64,000 bases of DNA from Sipunculus nudus. Lineage: Eukaryota; Annelida; Sipuncula; Golfingiida; Sipunculidae. The stretch lies in NCBI GenBank assembly GCA_026874595.1, contig CM049306.1:30373519-30437518 (forward strand), written 5' to 3'. Made by a program: the position numbers and the translations under genes. Of the stretch, positions 49,201 through 60,021 are shown in pieces. The notes under the pieces are model-generated. The model was given only the letters and a program-made list of their open reading frames with translations. It made no database searches and had not been told where the DNA came from. Position 1 is the first letter of the stretch. Every line of letters starts with the position of its first letter.

Positions 49201-52200
49201 CTCAAAAATAGAGAAAAACATTCGTAAAAAATTGGAAAAAATACAGGTGGCGCCACCAGACTGCAGGAAGTGATGGAACATTCCATGATCAATATCCATG
49301 CACAGAATTGTGATTAATACAATAGTTGTTCAGATAATTGAGCTTTTGTATCAAATTTTCCATTATTCTTGGGGGTACTTAGGAGCCCCATAGCTCAAAG
49401 AATATGGGTAACAGAGACCTTATTTCAGGTTTCCAAGGAGATTTTTTATGAACCTCCCAGGATGTCAAGTTACAAGATTCTAGGTCCAGCAGTTACAGTT
49501 TGTGCCCTGTTAACGGACGGACGGCCAGACGGCCGGATAGACGACAGACAAACAGTGATCGCTATAGCTCAGATGACTTACATTCAGCTGAGCTAAAAAT
49601 CTGTTATTTTCGTTCTTTTCCCTGATCATATGACATTTTTTTCTTAACATACAAAAAAAGGTAAAAAATAAAATATTGCGCACCCGCACTGATTCTGATA
49701 AAAAGTGCCTGGGAACCAACCCTTTTTTATCTTTTTGGCCTAGCAGGATTATTTTTCCACTTATCCACATCCATATCATATATCACATCCATAACCATGG
49801 ATTATTGAACACTATTATAAATTGTAATAACAATCCAACATTTAAGTACTGGGCTTACTTTGTTAGTCTTGCTACACTCATCTCTGCCACCATGAGGAAG
49901 TCTTCATTCTTAGACAAGGCTATGCCATTCGCCAGGTACAGGCCATCCAATAGTACTCGATGCTGCCCAGTGTGGAGGTCATATTCCAGCACCCGCCCTA
50001 AAGCATTGGCTTCAATCACCTGTCAGAATCGGTGACAATCTATGTTCAAATTATGGCAAAAAATTGTTTAACATTTTATATTCTGAAATATCAATCACAT
50101 AATTTAAATGAAAATGTGTGGAAAAATCACAGTTGCAATTAAAGACCTGCAAATATTTGTTACTGCATTGACTTAAATTTGTACAACTCAATTAGGTAAT
50201 ACCTATTTAGCCTGTTTGTTAAACATGCCATGTACACTTGCAATTTGTGGGGTTTCTTAGGGTTGCAACAGTACGCTGATACATCATCAAACAAATCAAA
50301 TTCTGTATTAACAATTGCATTAGGTACCCCCATATTTTGCTGATTTTTTAAGCATTCAATAAACATTCAATTTAACTGTTTCTAAGAGGCATAAAATCAA
50401 GTTATGGTGAAACTCCATTTGTTAGAATTGAGCTAAATAGTTTCTGATAAAAACACAATAGTGCTATATCTGATGCATTATCAATTAATTTATATTAAAT
50501 GTCAGTATACCTTTATTTTATCATATAGGCCAAAGGTATCATATTTAGAGATAACGTATCAGTTGAAGTGATTTTAAACATGCCCTCTTTAAGTCTTAAA
50601 ACATTATGTCACCACCTATTATCATATGGGAACATTCATGAACACTTATTTTCATGGATACTTCTGTTAGGCCATTGTACAAAAAGAAATTACTGTTCTT
50701 TGGATTTGTTGCTCGGACTTGCTCCCAATTTTTGGGGATGTATTTTTTTCACAAATGAAGACCACGTTCTTGGTATTGTTGCTAATTTGTACTATGACAC
50801 AGATACTCTAAAAGATTTCTGAAAGGTATCGAAAATGGACTAAATGTTGTGTTTATCATATGCACCATTTAAAAAAATTGAGCAAATTTTGAATATTCTA
50901 GGCAGCTGGAAAAAAATCCACATTTTAATTGTGTCTTGACTGATAAAAAAATAAAAAATTGTTCACTTAGGCTTAAAAAAAAGGTAGGGTTCTCAGGCAC
51001 TACAAATCAATTTTAACCCCGCATCAAAAATTTTATTTGGATTTTCAATAGAAACTTTCATGTTTTGAGCTTCAGTTGCTTGGACATTTCTTTCAAGAAG
51101 ATAAAATGATACAATTTTTGTAAGATTTTCTTTGTTTTGTAGTGCTTTTAACTGATTAGGAAAACAATTCTGTTATAATTATGCTTTTCCCTGATCATAT
51201 GACATTTTTTATCAAAACATTCAAGAAAAGGTAAAAAAAAAATCACCCTCCCATACTGATTTCTGAAAAAAAGTGCCTGAGAACCCAACCTTTTTTTTGG
51301 CCTTACACAATATTTTTTGTTCCCAGAATCTGTAGACCATTAATGTTTTTGTCTGTGACCTAAGCTAAAACTTGTACATTAAATTCCACATTCTTCACCT
51401 CATATCTATGGTCTCTTCTGGTCCATTTGGTGGAGGAATCGGTGAAGTACGCCTTCTGATCTGATGATATGTCAAGGCCATTGAGGAACTGGAATTTCTT
51501 TCCATTAATCCCTGAGAGAAATACAAAACACACTGGATTGATATTGAAAACATACTTTACAGGCCTCTGAATTGGGAAGGTCCTTTTAACTGATTCAGTT
51601 AATAATAATAATAATTATTATTATTTTGTAAAGTGCAAAATCCATGATCTAAAATACTGTAAAACAAACAGAATACAATCAGCAATCATACAAATTTAAG
51701 AATTGGATTTGGTGGATTCCATATTATTTTATATATAATTCATATAAAGAATTTTTTTATTCTTTACATTTGATTTAATTCTCTATTCAATTATTACTTT
51801 GGTAGCAAGTAAAAGAAAAATGTGGCTAGCAGAGAGCTCACAGAGGACTTGGGTTAATACTTGCAAAAAGAGTAATCAATGAAACAAATCAATCTGGATG
51901 TTAATATTATTAATATTATTATAATATTATTAATTAATATTGTATCAGCCAAAACTAAGTTTTGCGGGTACTATGTTTTTGACTGGGTTCCATACCTACG
52001 GTAAACCCACATCTCGGGAACCGTTTGACCAATCAGGTTGTACAAATGTAGCCCCTGGATAGCTTTGTAACATACACAAAAAATGGTGGTGCCACCTGCA
52101 ACCATGTTTGCACAGTGTCCATCTGTTCATCTGCTTTGGGATAAAATCACTCTTATCTCTGCAGAGGTTTGACTAATTCACCTGAAATTTGGCATGTGTA

Positions 52201-55200
52201 TACATCCTGGATAGCTTTCTTGATTTTATGACAGGTGGCACCACCTACATTCACGTTCATGCTGCAGACATCCATGCTTATATCTCTGGACTGGTTTGAC
52301 GTATCTTCCTGAAAATTTGCATGTGTATAGATCTCACATAGCTCTTTTTCATACGCAAACTGGTGGCGCCACCTGCAACCATTTTTGCACAGCGTCCGTC
52401 TGTTTGTCTGCCTTGAGATAAAATCACTCATATCTCAGCAGTGGTTTGACATATCTGCCTAAAATTTTGCAGGTTTATACATCCTGGACAGCTTTCTTGA
52501 TTTTATGACAGGTGGCGCCCTCTACATTCTAGTTTATGCTGTAGACATCCAAGCTCATATCTCGGGAACCGTCTGACCAATTGGGCCAAAATTTTGCATG
52601 TGTATAGATCTCACATAACTCTTTATCATTCACAAAACTGGAGGGACCACCTGCAACCATTTTTGCACAGCATCTGTCTGTTTGTCTGCCATGGGCTAAA
52701 ATCACTCATATCTCAGTAGTGGTTTGACTTATCTGCCTAAAATTTTGCATATGTATACAACTTGGACAGCTTTCTCCATTTTTTTGCAGGCACCACCTAC
52801 ATACACATTTCGGCTGCAGACATCCATGCTAATATGCAACACACCTCACTCTATTTCCCCTTGCCACTCAATCCATGCCTCGCTTCACCCCTTCCACTCT
52901 GATTTTGGCCAATACACGTAGTCTCTTGTCGTCTACCCTTATTCTAGTTAATACTGTTACACTGTTACACCCCTAATACTACCAGAATATTAAATATTAC
53001 ATTTCACAATTTTTTATTTCAGCAAATATATCACCATGCAGTAATCATTAATTGGTAGAGTGGCCATTTTTACAGCAAGGTCAGGCCAACATTTGAAAAG
53101 ATTTATGCCCAACTGTTCTGTTTTTAGCTCAGCTGACTATAAGTCATCTGAGCTATAGTCGTGGTCCAATGTCCGTCGTCCGTCCGTCTGTCCGTCCGTC
53201 CGTCCGTCCATCTGTAGATGTGGCACGTTTTGAAACCTTAAGACCTAGGAATCTAAAATTCAGCATAATGTTAGATATCCCCAAGATCTCCTACCAAGCG
53301 GAAAACTGGGTCTTTGCGACTTCGTTCCTTTGAGAAATTAAGGAAAAACCTCAATTTTTTATTAAAATCCTATTTTCACACTTCAGGACTGCCTAATATC
53401 AAAACCACTCATCTGTTTTTCCTCATATTTACCATAAATATTCTTCTATATAGTTCCTATGTACATGCTAGAAATTAAGTCTGTTAAGTATAAATTCTTT
53501 AAGTTATGGGCCCAAACATAATGGACTTTGTAAAAAATCAGGAAAAATATTTACTCACTTAACATGAAAAATTTTGAAACTAGAGTCTATTTTCCCAAGT
53601 ATATAACTATGTTTAATTAAGATTCAATTGTTTACCCAAAATTAGATCTGAATTTTGTAAATTTTTTAAGTAATTAGCATAAAAATAAAATCAGTACCTT
53701 AAATTTTGCCCAACTTTGACCATGGCACATTTTTTTCCTGTAAGTACCATTGATTTAATTTTCACAGCATGTAAACATAAATATTTAATTTGTTTAAATC
53801 TGAAATTTGGAAGTAAAAGCTTGAAAATTAAGCTAGTAATTGATTTTTTTCTTGAGGCTCTATTTTAGTCATTTGCTTTGATTACAGATTACAGATGCAG
53901 GGTCCCACTCCAGGTCACTGGAAGTCAGCTTTGCCAGGGTTTCTGATTTGTTACAGTCACTGGGGGAGATCCCCTGCTGTGACAGGTGTACACTGAGTTA
54001 TTCTCATATCACCATCCCAATCCCCCCCCCCCCCCCCCCCCCCGCAAACCCAACCCACCAAGTGTTCACTGTATCTCCTTAATTGTAATGCTGTTTCCAC
54101 TCTGATATGCAAAAACTTTCCTTGAAAAAGTAATTCAAGGTGTAATCCAGAAGATGCAATGTTGTGTAATGTAGCATTTTTAAAGAAATCATTTTTCTTT
54201 TAAATGATTTTACCAATAATAATGGAACCCATCAGTATGCTTAAATTATGATAAAATATGAAGCACATTATGGATAAATAAAGACACAATTAAAAATTGT
54301 GAAATCTAAATCAAGTATTTTTTTAGATATTTATTGGTTTGCAGATTTAAAGATATATTTTTGTGGTAAAAAATAAATAAACATTTGTATGCATGATGTG
54401 GTATTATCTGACAAGATTGGATTTATGATGATGCAATTGAGAATTATGAATCAAGTTTTATATTCAGATATATATGTTATATTGAAAATGTATAGAAATA
54501 TAAACTTAAATTTAAAAAAAATTGATGTGATAAAAAAATGAGGATTTATTACAAACATTTGTTCATTATTTTCCTGCATCATCAGAATTTGAGATCAGGC
54601 ATTGTTTGCCATGTTTTATGTTGTTAATTAGTTATATTTCAACTGTATACATTTCATAAAAAAAAACAAATATTTAATAATATATATTATACAAAAAAAA
54701 AGATTCGATTGAACAAATGTGTAAATTACTGAAATGTCAACAGTTAATCGAAAAGCCAACTAATGATCATGGAAATTGTACAGATCATTTGTTCACAAAC
54801 TGCTCACATGCTTCAGTTTCAACATTAGGAAACACATGGTCAGGTCACAAAATATTATTTGCAACAATTTCTTGCTCATCAATACAAACCAATCAAATAA
54901 ACCAACCATGGCCTTTATTACCTCTTCCTCTTACACTTTATCTCCATTTGATATTATTTTAGATTTTTACCTTCAAGGTTAACGTCAGCTGAGCACAGTG
55001 ACCCATAGGTCCCTTGTTTTTCCTTATTATGTTTGAATTTCAATTGATTGGCTGAAGCTGATCAAAGTATTGATGACCATGTTACACACAGTCAAAGGAC
55101 AACTTATAAAAAATTGGCATTAGTCCACTTTGGGACAACTCCTACCAGTTAAAAAATACAGATCTGTATTAACATTTGATATCAGAATCAGACAGAGATT

Positions 55201-58200
55201 GTATAAAATTATACAAATTATATGTAAAGATATGACAAGGATATCAGTCACTATGCCACTAGCCCGATTAAATCGGACTCAGTATTATTAGGCCCTGCCA
55301 TATATTGAGTCCGATAGCCATACAGCGGGAGTTTCTACAATATAAGCCATGGAAGATGCAACAGATCCATTGCATCTTCTTTGACTGCCTGTTTACTGCC
55401 AAACAACAAGACACAGGATTATACCATTTTAACACAAATAAGCATGGGTTTCATGGATTCGATAGCAACTAAAATCAAACTTGGATCATCTTTTTTAAAC
55501 ATTTACTGACCTTTTAACCAGAGGCATGTCAGTGAGATTAGTAGGGACAGAGAAGAACAGTCGAACAGGCGCACTTGATGACCTCACTGATAGCCTCGCT
55601 GACTCGAGTGATGGACAGCTAAAATTTTGTTACATTTTGTTTCAAGGGGCCCGGCTCTGAAGAATGACCACAGCCACAGGTATTATTAGGCCCTGCCATA
55701 TATTGAGTCCGATAGCCATACAGCGGGAGTTTCTACAATATAAGCCATGGAAGATGCAACAGATCCATTGCATCTTCTTTGACTGCCTGTTTACTGCCAA
55801 ACAACAAGACACAGGATTATACCATTTTAACACAAATAAGCATGGGTTTCATGGATTCGATAGCAACTAAAATCAAACTTGGATCATCTTTTTTAAACAT
55901 TTACTGACCTTTTAACCAGAGGCATGTCAGTGAGATTAGTAGGGACAGAGAAGAACAGTCGAACAGGCGCACTTGATGACCTCACTGATAGCCTCGCTGA
56001 CTCGAGTGATGGACAGCTAAAATTTTGTTACATTTTGTTTCAAGGGGCCCGGCTCTGAAGAATGACCACAGCCACAGGTTAATTAACACCTGTTGACACT
56101 GGTTACAAGGGCATTGAGTGGCATGTAGTCTGAGGCTTATATTGTAGAAACTCTCACTGTAATGCTATCGGACTAAATATATGGCAGGGACTAATAATAT
56201 TGAGTCCAATTCAATCGGGCTATATTCCAACATAAGGTTAGCTTGTACCTAGTATCATATGATAGGTATTTGCAAAAGAAGAGGGTGGTACTATATGCAT
56301 CAAATTTATACCCCTGCATCAACATTTTTATGCCCCCGCCACAAAGTGGCCGGGGCATATAGTTTTATCCATTTCCGTCCTTCCGTCATTCCGTCCTTCC
56401 GTCATTCCGAAATCAAACAGTTGTACAGACTTTTTTCGCAATGCCTGCAGATATTGGCCTGATTTTTGGTGTGTGGGCAGATAATGACCAGTAACAGATC
56501 TAGTTCGCGTTTCGTCCCGGTTGACCTAATTTTGACTGTTTTACGGCTCCTAAACTTAGAAAACTTCATGAAAAATAGAAATTTTCATGACAAATACACA
56601 TGTACAGACTTTTTTTCGCAATGCCTGCAGATACTGGCCTAATTTTTGGTGTGTGGGCAGATAATGACCAGTTACAGATCGAGTTCGCGTTTCGTCCTGG
56701 TTGACCTACGTTTGACTGTTTTACGGCTCCTTAACTTAGAAAATTTCATGAAAAATAGAAATTTTCATGACAAACACACATGTACGGACTTTTGTTCGCA
56801 GTGCCTGCAGATATTGGCCTGATTTTTGGTGTGTATGCAGATATTGACTAGTTACAGATCGAGTTCGCGTTTCGTCCCAGTTGACCTATTTTGACCCTTT
56901 AATGGCTCCTAAACATAGAAAATTTCATGAAAAATAGAAATTTTCATGACAAATACACATGTACGGTTTTTCGTTTGCAATGCCTGTGGATATTGGCCTG
57001 ATTTTTGGTGTGTATGCAGATATTAACTAGTTACAGATCGAGTTCGCGTTTCATCCCGGTTGACCTATTTTGGCCATTTTACGGCTCCTAAACATAGAAA
57101 TTTTCATGAAAAATAGAAATTTTCATGACAAATACACATGTACAGACTTTTGTTCGCAATGCCTGCAGATATTGGCCTGATTTTTGGTGTGTGGGCAGAT
57201 AATGACCAGTTATAATAAAGTTATAATAAATAGAAATTTTCATGACAAATACACATGTACAGACTTTTTTTCGCAATGCCTGCAGATATTGGCCTGATTT
57301 TTGGTGTGTGGGCAGATAATGACCAGTTACATATCGAGTTCACTTTTCGTCCTGGTTGACCTACTTTTGATTGTTTTACGGCTCCTAAACATAGAAAATT
57401 TCATGAAAAATATAAATTTTCATGACAAATGTACATGTACAGCCGTTTTTAGCCCTCAGCTCATAGGCTGATGGCCTATTGTTGTCACCCAAGCTGTCCG
57501 TCTATCCGTCCGTCCATCTGTCTGTCCGGTTTCCGTCCGTCCGTCCGTTCCGCGTCTGTGAACTTTTACCTTGTGAGCGGGATATCTATAAAAGGATTCA
57601 CTATTGGAATTTTATTTCATCAGTGAAGATGTATATTGATAAAATCGAGATTAAGTTCACAGATGGGTGACCTTGACCCATTTTTCTACATTTTAGAGCT
57701 GATTATAGAAAAACACTTAGAAGCTTATATCTCAGGAACCATTGTGTGGATTTTCACAAAACTTACTATGATCATTGGGACTGATGGTCTGTACGTGCTA
57801 CACAATTTTGGTGGCGCAACCTGCAATTTCTGATTTTTTTATGAAATTTTATTAGATTTTTCAATTTTGGCCTTTTGTGCAGGATATCTCCAAAGGTATT
57901 CAACACAGGAACTTCATTACTTCAGTGCTATTGCATTATATTTACAAAATCTTGGTCATGTTCAAAGATGGGTGGTTTTGACCTACTTTTCAAGGTCACA
58001 GAGCTTGGTATAGAAAAAAACTTAGGAGCTTATTTCTCAGGAAGCATTTGGTGAAATGTTATGAAACATGGTACATACCTCTCCAATTTAAATTTATAAC
58101 TGATTATCAGCTTTTGCTAATATTCTAGTTTCGCAATGCAATGCTTACAGATACTGGCCTAATGTTTGGTCTGTGGGCGCATAATGACCACTTACAGATC

Positions 58201-59985
58201 GAGTTCGCGTTTCGTCCCAGTTAACCTATTTTTAACCATATGACAGATCCTGAACACAGAAAATTTCGTGAAAGACAGAATTTTTATGAAAAATGCACAT
58301 GTATGGACCTTTTTCACAATGCCTGCAGATGCTGGCCTGATTTTTGGTGTGTTGCTTGATAATGACCCGTTACAGATCGAGTTGCATTTTGCCCTTGTTG
58401 ACCTACTTTTGACCATACAACACCTCCTGAACTTAAAAAATTTTACAAAATTTAACAAATGTTTCTAATTTGCCCCAGGCGGGGGCATTTGTGTCGTTCC
58501 GACACATCTAGTTTTATTTTGATATTTAGAAGAAATTCCCCAATATGAGCTCCAGTTGCTCAAACATTTCTTTCAGGAAAATATTATTTGAATGAAATTT
58601 CATTATTTGTGATGACTTTTACCTGTTTCCAAACTATTCTGTTTTTATCATGTTGTTTCCTGATCCCATGAATTTTTTATCAAAAAGGTGTAATAGAAAT
58701 GTGACAAAACCCACCCTCTTGCACTGATTTAAGAAAAAAAAAGTGCCTAAGAACCCAACCGTTTTTTAGTATTAATACAAGAAAACATTACCTGTCAGAA
58801 GGGTAGTGACATCTCCTGTTTGGGTGTTTACTCTTAAGAGTCCTTTGTATGAATCTGCAACAATCAGGTCCCCTGCCCGGGAAACTTTCAAACCTTTTGG
58901 CCGCCCACATCGTGACTCCATATGCATTTGACCTAACAACAGATAACTCAATTGACAAACCATACTGTGGAATATAAGGGTTGGAAGGAATTTAATTACA
59001 TGACAGTTTAAAATATCTGGTCCTATAATGATCATGAAATTAAAATAAAATTTTAAACCGAACATGATCTAAGTGATGATATATATACAGTGGAACTATG
59101 AACACTGATGGGACTGATATTTTTTAAGCCCTTAATAATGAGGCACTCATATTCGAGATGATTCTGAACCCTAAGTTTTTTTCCCTAAGGTGATCCCATA
59201 ATTTATTTGTAAAGGAAAAGAGCCCTAAACATAGAGGTGTTTGAAAGGTTAGCTGGTATAGAGCACTGTTTGCTGTGTGTTGTGAAACATTTGTTTATTA
59301 GAATGTTTAAGGTCACAAAAATTAACTTAACAACATATATCAAAACTGAAAGACAGCAGAATTAATAAACAGCTTAATAAAAGGATATGCAGAAGCCATT
59401 AAGATTGACTGACCACATTCTGAGGTGTTGATTCCTGTATGGGCCACCAGGTGGAGTTCCGTTCCCTTAAACTTCCAAAGTTTGCCATCACTTGTCCCAG
59501 TATAAATGAATCCTAGAAATATGCAGCAGATAATAAATGAAGGCCAGAGGAATAAACCTTTTTTATATAAATACCAAACTAAGAGGTCTCATTCCTTAAA
59601 GTGTTCTCTTAAAACTTCACAGAATTTGACAAAATGAAAATATTCAGGAATTATTAGGAGCACATATATGCACAGTGATTTTTACACACATTAGTTTGAT
59701 TTTATACAATATTATATATTGATATTATACATCAACAAAAATTATCAATATACTCCTTTATTATATAACAAAAAAGATTGCATTTTGATCTTTATAATTT
59801 TTTTCTTGGGATATCTTATATTGTTCTTGGAGCCATCTTCACCTTGACTGTCTGATGCAAAGGATTCTGGTCCAACAAGCTTTCCCTCGAAGAGCTTTTC
59901 AGTCTCCTGAAGGATTTTATTCACTGTGAGTGGACCAGCCAGGTGTGGTGCATCTTCAGGGAACCTAAAGTAAGAAATGTATAAA

Positions 59986-60021
<36 letters not shown>

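Noticed and set aside
55251-56231. Target duplication for E1
   Set aside because: CTATGCCAC and TATTCCAAC share only a few positions; not convincing.
59095-59210. Pogo-type MITE left end (TACAGTGGAAC)
   Set aside because: No matching right terminus nearby; too short to claim.
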